Of a stretch of 35,767 nucleotides of DNA, positions 20,820 to 31,274 are shown piece after piece. Every line of letters starts with the position of its first letter. The stretch's first letter is position 1. Both the position numbers and the translations under genes were made by a program. Origin of the DNA: Branchiostoma floridae (taxonomy: Eukaryota; Chordata; Leptocardii; Amphioxiformes; Branchiostomatidae); NCBI RefSeq assembly GCF_000003815.2, contig NC_049984.1, positions 18,190,283 through 18,226,049 of the forward strand, written 5' to 3'. The notes beneath the pieces were generated by a model. It had not been told where the DNA came from, did not search any database, and worked only from the letters and a program-made list of their open reading frames with translations.

Positions 20820-21440
20820 CCACAACGAAGTTCTAAACATAGAAATACAGCAATGTCTCCTCGTCCAAAACTACAAAGAAAATCATTGGTATCTAGATAT
20901 TGAAAGCAATTGGAGTTCCCCTCCTGGAAGTAATAGTGGATACCACAGTCAGTGACATTTCCGGATAGACACATGTGCGTGATAAATGAAAAATGACAAC
21001 TACAAACAAACTCTTGTCATTACGTTATTACGTTATTCATATGGAAAAAATGCGTGCCCCGAGATGACTCGAATCAGATCCTTTTCACAAAAGGCGTACG
21101 AAATGGTTACATGAAATTTACATAATACAAGGTACAAAACAGCGAATGTTGAATTTGATAATAATATATTATAATAAGTATTATATATTGGATAATCAAT
21201 ATCGAGTTATTCTTATCATTTCCACAGCGATATGTAGCGGCTAATTATCGTATGGGGTTTATTGCTTTATTGCATTGTTGTATAGTTTGCTAGCACAGTA
21301 GAGGAACAAGTTTCTACAGGTTTCTGTATGGGGAGGAAATTAAATAGGAATTTCGTTCAATAAGCAGCACTTTGTGGCACTCTTCTATCGGCGGCCAAAT
21401 CTTGCTTCATTCAAAGATCAAGATATCGAAGCTCTCTGTC
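20820..21440. other. GPCR 3' UTR and spacer
   Basis: TTTATT at 21258-21263 and 21266-21271 are two AATAAA signals on the minus strand, about 175 bp beyond the GPCR stop, so the GPCR transcript probably ends near 21240. Nothing else is recognised. Confidence 0.5.
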
Positions 21441-21442
21441 TA

Positions 21443-24400
21443 TCAGTGTTCCAGACGCCGCACACGTTTTAGTTGTACCTGGACAGTTTCGACGTCGTCT
21501 GAAGAAGGTATTACGTTTCCAGTCTTGTGACGAGTCGCACATCCTTCTTTCCCAGACGTGATATTCCTGAGCGATGGTTGGTTAGGCTGGCCCACGAAGA
21601 ACCCCATGCTGAAAACACAGCGCAGAAACGTCAGAGCTTCCGCGACTCCCACGGCCGTTAGAAACTTCTGGTGAGACCAGTCATAGCCGATAGCGTTGAA
21701 GCTTGCCAGTGTGGGGAGAAGGTATGAAGGCGTGAGGCACGCGAAGAAGAACAGGACGACGCAGAGGAGGATGGTTGCCTTGGTTTTGGACTTCCTGGAC
21801 ACCTTGCCGCGGACGGAGGGCTGGCAGGTCGGAAAGCGGCGGCTCCAGATCTTCTTTAGGACAAGCAAGCTGCACGTCAGGGACAGGACGCAAGGGGCCG
21901 CACACTGGGTCAGCAGCATGGCCGTGGAGTAGAGCTGTAGAATAACACGGCAGAATGTCACAGATATCTTAGGACAGAAGTATTTTTAACAACTAATGTG
22001 TCTGAATGCCACGGCATGTTGTCTATCTAAACATATACTAGTAATAATTTCTCAGTGACTTTGATAAGTCAAATTTGGAAAAAAGTTAAAATCATTTTAC
22101 ATCCATAAGGGCATTCGGTAGCTATTTCGTTAGAGTCAATATTTACTGTTCGATGATATGGCTATCAATACCATATGTGTTCAGGAATCCTACATGTAGT
22201 GGAGCGTATTATGTTTATTCCTCCACCTCCTTATGCATGTTAAATGTTCAAATTCCTTGCTAGGATTTTATTCCCACCAAGTAATGATACATGTATCCTT
22301 CCGACATTGATTTGGGTTGAAACTCAAACACCAAAAAGGGGTAGGGTTTACAAAAAGGAAGGTCAAGTTCGATAATGGGCCTCCCACCTGATAGTTACTC
22401 AAAGCTTCAGCCGGCCAGACCGTGAGGCAAACCTCACTACCAGTGAAGGAGTCCTTCACACTGTAGGAGTACAGGGCAAAGGGGAGGGACGCCACTATGG
22501 AGAACAGCCACGCCACCAGGCACACCAGACAAGCTCTCGGTGTAGACAAGCGGTATGCTCTGGTACTGCAGCAGATGGCCTGGCACCTGGAGAATGGAAA
22601 AAACACACGAAAAGGCTTCATTAGATTTCAAGATACCCGGACAGTGAACCTCTGTAAACTCCGCGTGATGATGTGATTATCATATTCTCTTCTTGAAAGG
22701 AATAGTTCTATTGATGCCGTAATGGAATTACTATGCATGTTTTTCATGGATCTTTATTAATTCATAGGTCGGTTGTTATTGACGTACCCAGCAAACATGG
22801 TTGTTTTGGGGTTATTACAGTATCACACCCCCTTCATGAAAATGGTGTGGTATAGCCAATAGACAGCTGTTTTACCATGGTTGTTTGCTCACCATGGGTT
22901 TACCCTGCGAGGTAATTGACCTCTATTTATAACATCCGGGTAACTTAGGACTTGTTTATCATCAAGTACATGTATCAAGCACATCATCAACAACAAACCA
23001 TCATGAACAATACAGCTCATCTGTGTTACATTTACATACTGAAAAAGTAAAATAGTTCACGACGAAATCTTTACAATTGTCACCACGAACTACTAGCTCA
23101 TGGAATCATTTGCACATAGGGGTTTGCAGGCTTTCATAGTATACATAAAATACATTTGCTGGATCCAGCGTAAGCGGGACCAACATTGGCAGTGAGTTCT
23201 TGTTTTACCTTGCATTATTGCAAAGATAGGCAAATATGTCAAGGATTGCTCTGCTATTAGAAAGAATACCGTAACCAATGATTGAAAGCCTACTCCATTG
23301 TAATACTTTATCAAAGAATTATGTAAGCCCTTATTGTTATGTTAATTAGGTTGTTAAGCTTTATTTTATACCACTATTTTGTATTTTGTGTAATAGCTGT
23401 TGCCATACATTGCATCATGTACAATTGTCGTGCAATAAAGTGCTTCTGTATTGTATGTCTACGTATACGTGGTCTGTCAAGAAGGGCAATTCCCTTTGAG
23501 TGTTCTCTCAGAGATGAAGATGAAGTGGGGGCCAGACACGACCGGTAATTAGCAGGAGTTCGCCTTTAGCTCCACGTGTTCGCACAGGTGAGGAGGCACA
23601 ATTAATCATTATTTCTGTGCCACAGTCTCTTAGATACAAGAAGAGCAGGGGAGTCTCACGTGTTGGTACACTTGTGTGTTTCATCTCCATCCTAAGATAA
23701 TCAGCAGGTACAATGTAGGCAATGCCAACGTAATTATGGAATTACACTTACGCCAAAGCAGGTTAATTCTATGGGTGACATCCACGCGCTCATTAATTGC
23801 CTGAAAAAGAATTTTCTTCTTCTTCAAAGATGGCCAACATGTTAAGAGAGTATTAAGATAAGAATAGATATTGTGTTGTAGCCTAAATCATAATGATTGT
23901 ACTTGTAGAAGGGACACTAGCATGGTAGCCATTATTGTAGTTGTAAAAGCTAAACCAGTTGGATAGTTGTAAAAGTGGCACAACTATATGGAAGTCATGA
24001 GTGAAGATGCCAAATTGGTGATACCAGTCTACCACACTAGTGTCACTTTTAGTACACAGTGACTATAGTTTTATTACCTCTTGAATACAGGATTGAATTA
24101 TTTGTGTCTGTGTCTTGTCACTTCAATTCTTGTTACAACGTTTATGGTGTCTATTTTGAAAATTTAGCCATCTTTTGTTACCCATTTTTTGCAGTCTGCA
24201 GAGGATGTCATCCATAAAATTTACTTGTTGTGGCCTAAACAAGGGTACAAGACAGGTAATTAGGTTTCTCTGACGTTGGCTAAACAGTGGTCATCAATCT
24301 GATTTTTTTCACGTTTCGCACGTCGGTGCGCCTTACTTTTATATTGGTGACTTGTTTTTCAAGAAGCACATTAGTTGCTGTCAATAACCTTTATTGCCGG

Positions 24401-27400
24401 TCATTGAAGATCACAAAATGTCACGCTCCAACTAGGGTCATCAATCTGATTTTTTTCACGTTTCGCACGTCGGTGCGCCTTACTTTTATATTGGTGACTT
24501 GTTTTTCAAGAAGCACATTAGTTGCTGTCAATAACCTTTATTGCCGGTCATTGAAGATCACAAAATGTCACGCTCCAACTAGGGTAATGCGAGGCGATAG
24601 TCCTACTATATGTGCCATGCCACTGATATGACCGAGCAGTTAAACAAACGCATGTAATGCAAACAAACAGTGGAAATTGCAGCTTATATTTTTCTATGTA
24701 TGACAAAAGTCACCGAGGTCTACAAGATGGTAGCTTGTTTAAACCGGAACGCGAAAGGCAATAATCTGCTGACATGCTTAATCGGTAGGGTTTTAGCACT
24801 ACGTATACAAGCTGTATAGATTCGGCCTAAAATGTTTGACTTTTCAGTGGTAGCTCGAATCATGAGCCTTTAAGAGCGACGGGCGTCCAGTTTGTTGACT
24901 TGGTAGTGTCCGAGCTGTCCGCTAAGATCCTACAATGCCCTAAATATGAAAGTGACGAAATTGTACCCGGGATGTATTAAAAACCACTTGGAGAGCAGCT
25001 CCCAAGAAACATGATAATAGTTTTTCATACGTACATAGAAAAAAGGACAATGTCCGAGTAAGAACAAGGATTTTTGTCAGGGAGCGGGGATTTACAAGAA
25101 CGTCGATGAAGGTTAGACATCCAGGTAATAAAATACACCAAAAAGCAGTTACTCAAGCAACTGGATATGATTTTGGAAACGGTCATCAGGATAATGATCT
25201 TGGGAACGTTTTAACTAACATCCACTAGTTTTCGTCAGTGACAGACGTTTCACGTCTGACCGTTTCCAAAATCATATCCAGTTGCTTGGGTAACTGCTTT
25301 TGGCGGATTTACAAGAAATTTGGATTTAATGAGCTATGCTAACCATTGCCTGTAAGCGCAGGTAGAGCCCCCACAGCTAATGGAACACTTCAAAGATTTC
25401 ATTACTCTCTTTTCCACCCACTTGTCCTTGTATCTGGATGTTCAAATTGATTGGTTCGCGGCCTAGGGCCTGGCGGCTGACTTCTGTAAAGTGAGAGGTT
25501 ATGATCACAGAGCCCCGATCACTCCTAGTCTCCAAGCAGACCCTACGGTGCCTTAGAAATAGTATCAAAGCTGGCAAAGGAGTATAGCCGACCAAAGGGA
25601 GATAGCCGGCTAAGGGAGTCAAACGGGCACCTGGTGCCTTGCCAGCTTTGATACTATTTCTAAGGCACCGTAGGGTCTGCTTGGAGACTAGATCACTCCC
25701 ACGCTTTACCACCACAAACACACTCAAAGCCCGTACAAAGAAACTTCGCCGATCCACCGACCACGTATGGACCGCAAAACCAAGTTAGGGTCATCACGGT
25801 AACATTTTGACATTCCTCTAACTGTTTTCATATAAACCGTGACAAGAAATAGATTATCCGACTTTATAGAATCGTAATTTAAGACTGTTAGCCTTTTTTT
25901 GTACAGAGATCGCTTTGTTGACCTTTTTGAGGTAAAAGAAATTGTAGTAAAATCAATTTGTGTACATGTAACGTTACAATCTTAGGCCGTCTATTTGCCA
26001 GCTGGGCCTCCAATTTCTATCTTATTATATACGTTGTATGCATACGGCTCGTTCTCATTTAAGTATAAAAATGCTGTTGCCTGACTTAACAACTTGATAT
26101 GGAGAAAATTATAGACAGTTTTTCCACAATCCCTGTAATTTTAAAGATGCACCACATCATTCATCTTGGTTGATGGAACAGAAGATTATTATAGCCACGG
26201 GTGGGATTTCACCCCCTAGCAAATGGCTGTCGCCTGGGAGGACACGAAGAATTCAAATAGTAGCGAAAAATGTAACAATTCAGTTCCCAAAATGATTGTT
26301 CGGCAGGTGAAACCAGCTACCCAGGCGTTACCGATAACGTTTGTTACCTGCCATGTAATACATAACCAATGGGTAAGAAATGATAAGTTTCCATTTTTGG
26401 CTATGGTTAAAAGAAGAATTTTCCTAAACAAACAGGTAGGTTTCGTTAAAAAAAAGGGCCATTTATTTTTTTAACAAAAAATTGCCATTTTTGACATTTC
26501 AATGGAAACGAGAGACACCACACTCTAAACACCTTTTCAAGACACAAAAAAGGACAATGCAGCTGGAAAATGAGTACACGTATGCCGCAGATCGCAAAAC
26601 ATATCTTGGAAAATGGATACCGATGCCATAGAATGCTACAAAATTCAACTTCCAAAGTCAATTGCAAAGAAGATGTGAAAGAACCAAAATGAAGAATCTA
26701 TCGGTATATACCATACAAGTCAATTGTACAACCTTATTCCTGACCACGATAATTTCATCGTGAAGGCTTCTTAATATCTTTTGAGAAATCTGGACAGCTA
26801 TGTTTCTTTTCTTACTCTTTTCGTAATTTTTTTTTCTATTTCTGATGGTTTATATTTTTCTTCCGTCGTCATTTCCCTTATTTCTAGTTTTTTTTTATGC
26901 AAGAAATATGGAAGTGGCGCATGCTACAGACTCTTACGACTTTGACCATTTTCTGAGTCATTGAGCCTTTTGTAAAGAAGAAGCATTCAAAATCCAGTGT
27001 CATATATACCACAACACTACAACAATTACACATTTTCACGTGCTTTAGTTTTTCTATACAATTAAGTAAAATGAAACCCTTTCTTGCACATACAAGAAAT
27101 TTAAGGAGAAGCCTAGAGAACTCGACTCACCTGTCAATTTCAAGAACGAGAAACAGGTGTGAGGCGACTCCTTGTAGCACGGCCTTTCCGTAGGTGTAGG
27201 CGGTACAGACAGCGCTACCCCAGTACCACGCAAACGGCGTCACGGTGTGGTACTGGAATATCAGGGGCACACCAAAGACGACCAACAGAAAATCCGCCAT
27301 TCTTAGATTTGCTTCCACGATGTGTCTCTTTCTTGGTGGTTGGCGGCAGGCTCTAGCGAGGCGGCAGGCATTGTTCGTCCCGCAACCAAGCAGCACCACC

Positions 27401-27537
27401 GCATACACCACAGCGGTGCCCACCTGAAATGCCCAAGGTACTGAATGTTCTGTTGCCGCGTAGATGTCATCCAAGTCGGCGTAGTCTTCTTCACTGCTGT
27501 CTCCGTGATTCAGCGAGACGTTGGTGACGTTCTCCAT
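21443..27537 (-). CDS. Rhodopsin-class (class A) GPCR, three exons, orphan
   Basis: Exons 27131-27537, 22388-22586 and 21443-21934 (minus) join in phase through GT-AG introns of 4.5 kb and 453 bp to give 365 aa. Seven hydrophobic segments: TM1 34-57, TM2 76-96, TM3 108-132, TM4 154-177, TM5 203-228, TM6 255-278, TM7 292-317. Two N-glycosylation sequons lie in the acidic N-terminus (N3, N6). Class A landmarks: Asp82 (NLRMAD), Cys111 and Cys189 for the extracellular disulfide, Trp162 in TM4, Pro216 in TM5 and CLTP (268-271) in TM6. The TM3 motif is E-I-D-R-C, with Cys137 replacing Tyr of DRY; intron 1 splits the Arg codon. TM7 shows no NPxxY: FSMGFF stands at that place. The 48-residue tail is basic. 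Ligand and subfamily are not recognised. The start at 27537 has a good context (A at -3, G at +4); an in-frame ATG at 27597 would add 20 residues. Confidence 0.88.
23325..23450 (+). repeat. Possible LINE 3'-end fragment
   Basis: GTACAATTGTCGTGCAATAAAG resembles, with changes, the inverse of the block at 32255-32308 (CTTTATTGCACACCAATTGT). Such ends are typical of short LINE 3' tails. Boundaries are uncertain. Confidence 0.3.
24188..24237 (+). repeat. Dispersed repeat, 3'-part fragment
   Basis: CAGAGGATGTCATCCATAAAA and the following TTTACTTGTTGTGGCC match the fragment at 1090-1150. Lies in intron 1 of the GPCR gene. Confidence 0.5.
24289..24582. repeat. 147-bp perfect tandem duplication
   Basis: 24289-24435 is followed directly by an identical copy at 24436-24582. 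The unit begins GGTCATCAATCTG and ends CCAACTAG. No difference was found on reading both copies. It is in GPCR intron 1. The open frame across it repeats only because 147 is a multiple of three. Confidence 0.9.
25136..25305. repeat. Hairpin with 48-50 bp arms, flanked by 13-bp direct repeats
   Basis: 25136-25185 pairs with 25257-25305 nearly perfectly (core CAACTGGATATGATTTTGG). GGATTTACAAGAA occurs at 25088-25100 and again at 25305-25317. The left flanking copy is 35 bp from the arm, so it is not a clean target-site duplication. Probably a foldback element in GPCR intron 1. Confidence 0.75.
25528..25688. mobile_element. Foldback MITE, 161 bp, 50-bp perfect arms
   Basis: Ends GTCTCCAAGCAGAC and its inverse, flanked by TA at 25526-25527 and 25689-25690. 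The arms match over 50 bases. The interior contains AGGGAGTCAAACGGGCACC, shared with the 13471 and 30366 copies. In GPCR intron 1. Confidence 0.9.
26560..26720 (+). repeat. Dispersed repeat, 5'-part fragment
   Basis: GAAAATGAGTACACGTATGCCG, GATGTGAAAGAACCAAAATGAAG and TATATACCATAC occur in the same order as at 28505-28625 and, more weakly, 7965-8060. In GPCR intron 1. Confidence 0.45.
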
Positions 27538-27599
27538 CCTAGCTGACGGTGAAATGACGGTTCCTTTGAGTCTGCGAAGGAGAAGGCTACTTGCCATGC

Positions 27600-28050
27600 G
27601 TACGATACGTAGCGAGGACGACGTAACACGTGCTTTCTTCACACATGGCTGCTTCTGTCTCCATCACAATTGAGATCATTACACACAAAAAAACGAAGTT
27701 AGTCATGCGCTCAGATCATCCCCCATACCTTCTGGGTATTTTGCACGAAAACAAGAGATCTAATGAGGTCCTTTTGGTCATACAAAACACATGTAACTAC
27801 GTACTGAGAGAATATGGTTTTCTTAATATCATCCTATATTGTACAGTTAGTAGAGTTTAAAGATTTTTTCTGTATCCACTTTTTTGTAGTTTATATTTCG
27901 ATATAAAAGTAACTCTACTTTTTTGTCGTGTCAATTAAGCTTGTATCTACATGTTGACAATCAACTTCACTTGTTTGTTTTTGAATAGGCAATCACTATT
28001 TTTACATGAATCATGTAGCTCTTTGTTAAGTGGATATTTAACGCACCACA
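27600..28050. other. GPCR 5' flank and spacer
   Basis: The GPCR promoter should lie here. No TATA box or initiator could be assigned with confidence. Confidence 0.3.
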
Positions 28051-28053
28051 TGG

Positions 28054-28197
28054 TACCAGGTATTCTTAATTGGGTGCAAACCAGTGAAAACCGGCTTGCA
28101 GTTCAATGAGATACCCATCAAATTGTACCAAGCATTCTTTACTGGGCGCAAGCCAGCGAAAACCGGCTCGTAGTTTAATGTGATTCCCGCCACTGAA
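28054..28197. repeat. Diverged 72-bp tandem duplication
   Basis: Units begin TACCAGGTATTCTT (28054) and TACCAAGCATTCTT (28126). Both contain GAAAACCGGCT and differ at roughly one base in six. No coding signal. Confidence 0.65.
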
Positions 28198-28489
28198 GCT
28201 AGGTGTTGTGTGAAGTAGAATAATTTTATTATTGCATTTCTTCAGAACATAACATAACCCTTTTAAGGGTTCGAAGCCAGGATTTCTAGAGTCAACTACG
28301 GTAATCATACGACCACCGATGTCGCCATGTTCGAAACTATGCATGTTCAGGACCTATAATAATTATTTCTTCATACTACCTCAAATGCCCACTTTTCCTC
28401 GTTTTTATCTATTGGTAAGGCCAACTACAATTCCTTGATTACATGGATGACAACTGTGGGCATCAAACTGTGACTATACGGTTAGTCGT

Positions 28490-28775
28490 GCAAAGAGCTG
28501 GAGGCTGAAAAATAAGCATACATATGCCGTGAATTTAAAAACATTTGATGAGAGAATTCTTTGAAAATCATAGAAGAAGATGTGAACGAATAAAAACTAA
28601 GAACGTGTGTTTTGGTATACCATACTCTATGTATTCAGTCATTTTTTCAACCCTCCTGACAATTTAGATCTTATAATGAAAGTAGGTATTTTTTCACCCG
28701 ATGTTTTTTTCCGTACGCTCGCAGAAGATAAAGGATGAAAATAGGATGACATCCTTATCATAGAATCAGTATGGC
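28490..28775 (+). repeat. Dispersed repeat, near-complete copy
   Basis: Same block order as 7960-8235, including GAAGATGTGAACGAATAAAA, CATACTCTATGTATTCAGTC and ATGACATCCTTATCATAGAATCA. A short CCTCACCTCACC stretch follows. Confidence 0.5.
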
Positions 28776-29213
28776 CTCACCTCACCTCACCCCACCCCCA
28801 AATTGAGAAATTCGGAGCAACACACGTACACGCGGTTGGTCGACTCGTGCACCTAGATCTACCCTAACGATGCTGTGCGCTGGCTTTATAATGGCCCAAG
28901 CTTCGACACTTCAGTTCAAGCACAGCCTGTTAGGCGAACACACGTACGCTTTCTCCTAAGTAACTGACTTTGAATGATCACCATTTAGTGCATGCTGCTC
29001 ATAAGAAAGTTAAACGACCGCGGTGCAGGCGTCCTAGGACGAATAGCGCTCAATGTTCTCTGTGAGTTATTTTTCTCTCGGTACTTACCTGGCACAGTAC
29101 TAGTAGACCTCACTAAGTTTTTCCAACCAATTTGTTTTTTACTAAGAACAATTTAAGACTATACATTAGGAGCCCTAAATAGTTCTATCAGGTTGGTAAC
29201 TTACTCATATAGA

Positions 29214-29449
29214 AAGGTTCTTCAAAAACACATTCACCAGAATTGTAGTCACTTCCAACGTTTCAGATAAAGAAATCAGCTCCAGTCATGAACGGAGACG
29301 AGGGGGGGGGATACAAACTGAGCCACGTTTGGGACGGCATTCTCGCTGCTGCAGCGCCACCTACATTGGCCATAAGTAGCAGACCCAGCCATCCTAACCC
29401 TGATGATAGACATCGAATCGTACATTCTGGTTGCGTTTTTGAAGAACCA
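29214..29449. repeat. Inverted repeat, about 27-bp arms
   Basis: GGTTCTTCAAAAACACATTC with CCAGAAT (29215-29243) pairs with ATTCTGGTTGCGTTTTTGAA and GAACC at 29423-29448. It looks like a foldback element of about 235 bp containing a run of G at 29303-29311. Confidence 0.6.
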
Positions 29450-29516
29450 TACTAACGTTATATAAGTATACAGATATTTGTATTTAGCAGGACGAACTTG
29501 TTTCTAAATAAAGGTT

Positions 29517-30035
29517 TTAAATTGGCAATGGTTTAAGGAGCGAGTTGATGGGTCGAGGCTGTTCCAGTGTAAGATAGATAATGGAAAAAGGCTTTAGAGA
29601 GCGGTTTGTCGAGAGATTGGTAGACCTTAAGTTTAGCTTTTGGCGTATGTACGTGAAGAAGAAATAGCGGGAGGGGTCCACAAATTCAAGTAAATAATCA
29701 CGAGTTAAACAGTTAACAATATTGTAGAACAAGCAGAGATGATGGACATGTCTTCAATCAGATGACGTTTCCCAACCCAGCTCTTGACGACATGACAAAT
29801 ACGACGACCCCCCTTATGGCACCTGTCACGACAATTGAGCAGTGATATTGGATTCAATAAGATTTGATTCCTCACTTGTTGTGCCGTGCCAAATGACGTC
29901 AGCGCAGTCGAGACATGGACGGATGTATGATTTAAATAGGACATTGCGGGGGAGCCTGAATTTTAACCCTCTTAAAAGATCAACGCTTTTAAAACTTTGG
30001 AAACAATATGATTGATATGAGCATTCCAAGACATA
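29517..30035 (-). mobile_element. Decayed LINE, C-terminal reverse-transcriptase region
   Basis: On the minus strand 30029-29826 reads LLRGLKFRLPRNVLFKSYIR followed by PCLDCADVIWHGT, the region just after the catalytic palm in many LINE ORF2 proteins (L..LR..LP......Y....P.L.YA...W, family knowledge). The frame then shifts and C-terminal-like sequence continues at about 29705-29517. Frameshifts and missing upstream domains make it a dead fragment, distinct from the 12.2-kb LINE. Confidence 0.6.
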
Positions 30036-30365
30036 TTTGAGCTTAGAATCACTCCGATATGTTTGTATACATAACAGATTGGATCACACAATTATCGAGA
30101 TTAAAGAACCATGAAATTAAAACTATCCTTCTGATTGTGACGTGCACTAAGTTTGACGCTATTTGCAGAAATATTACTCAAGTTATGCTGGTTTATTCTC
30201 AATTTTAGGCATAATCGTCTAGTTTGCTTGTAATTGCATAGAAAGCCCTAGAACCATGATGTACCATCTGGAAGCTGGAATATCATACCTTAAAATGATC
30301 GGTAGACATCACGCTACTATTCTATGATAGTGGACAGGGTGCGTTACGATACCACTTTTTTCCTA

Positions 30366-30507
30366 AACTCCAACCAGATCCACGGTGCGTAATGTATACT
30401 TAGTAGTATCAAACTGCCCTCCGGTGCCCGTTTGACTCCCTTGGCCGGATACACTCCTTGACCTGCTTTGATACTATCTTATGGCACCGTAGGATCTGCT
30501 TGGAGAT
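30366..30507. mobile_element. Foldback MITE, 142 bp
   Basis: Left end AACTCCAACCAGATCC is mutated, right end GGATCTGCTTGGAGAT is intact. TA lies at 30364-30365 and 30508-30509. The interior, on the minus strand, contains AGGGAGTCAAACGGGCACC as in the 13471 and 25528 copies. Confidence 0.8.
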
Positions 30508-30509
30508 TA

Positions 30510-31270
30510 TTTTTTCCAGGTATCTCTCCCAGGACTATGTGGGTGGGTCTAGCTTTCTGCGCATGCGTCAATGTAGGCTGTGTACACGTGGCCAATTAAA
30601 ATAGCCGATTTCTTTTCTTCTGTATAGCCTTCAACAATGCTATTATTAAACCCGCATATGTACGGGGGTGGCATGTACAGTATGCTGGTAGGATAGGTCT
30701 TATTGCATGAACGTAAGTGATGATGGTGAGGAATATGAGTGGACCAAGTACAATCCCAGTTGATGTCATATTTTGCGTAGACAAATATGCTTTTAAAAAT
30801 ACACGTATAAGCAAGAACAACAGACATTGCAATGTGATGCCTTTATTCTTTTTACAACAGCGTGAATGCAGGAAGTTGCGGACGTTCTTGAATAATTGTT
30901 TCTTGCGAACGAAAGAAAAGAAATCTAACTGGCCTGCAAGAAAACTGACAATACTGGCACTCAGAGATTGTAAAAAAAAAGTAAAATCGTCGTACTAGTA
31001 TTCAAACAAACAAGTTACATAAAAGTAGCACAGCGGTTTTCTATCGCAGATAGTTGCATAGTCATTAAATCAGTGGCCCTGGCTTTAACCGAAACCACAA
31101 ACTGAAGCAAAGTTGCTTCCAATTTACTATCACTAATGAAAATTTACAACTTTGAACTGCACGACGTTGTGTTACAACTGATTCCATTCAATAGCAATGA
31201 TTTAGCCGATTATATTGTGCACATGTTCTTCAGTCCGTCCCAGTTAACAGTCAGGTCAGGGTTGGTAATC
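30510..31270. other. Spacer and probable 3' UTR of the next gene
   Basis: CTTTATTC at about 30840 is an AATAAA signal on the minus strand and could end the transcript of the gene whose stop is at 31275. No other feature is supported. Confidence 0.3.
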
Positions 31271-31274
31271 GGGC

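Noticed and set aside
20621-20974. 117-residue Cys-rich frame on the minus strand
   Set aside because: It crosses one arm of the inverted repeat, has no recognised domain, and its Cys are not in a regular pattern.
24287-24631. Repeated 49-residue peptide frame
   Set aside because: A by-product of the 147-bp tandem duplication, which is a multiple of three.
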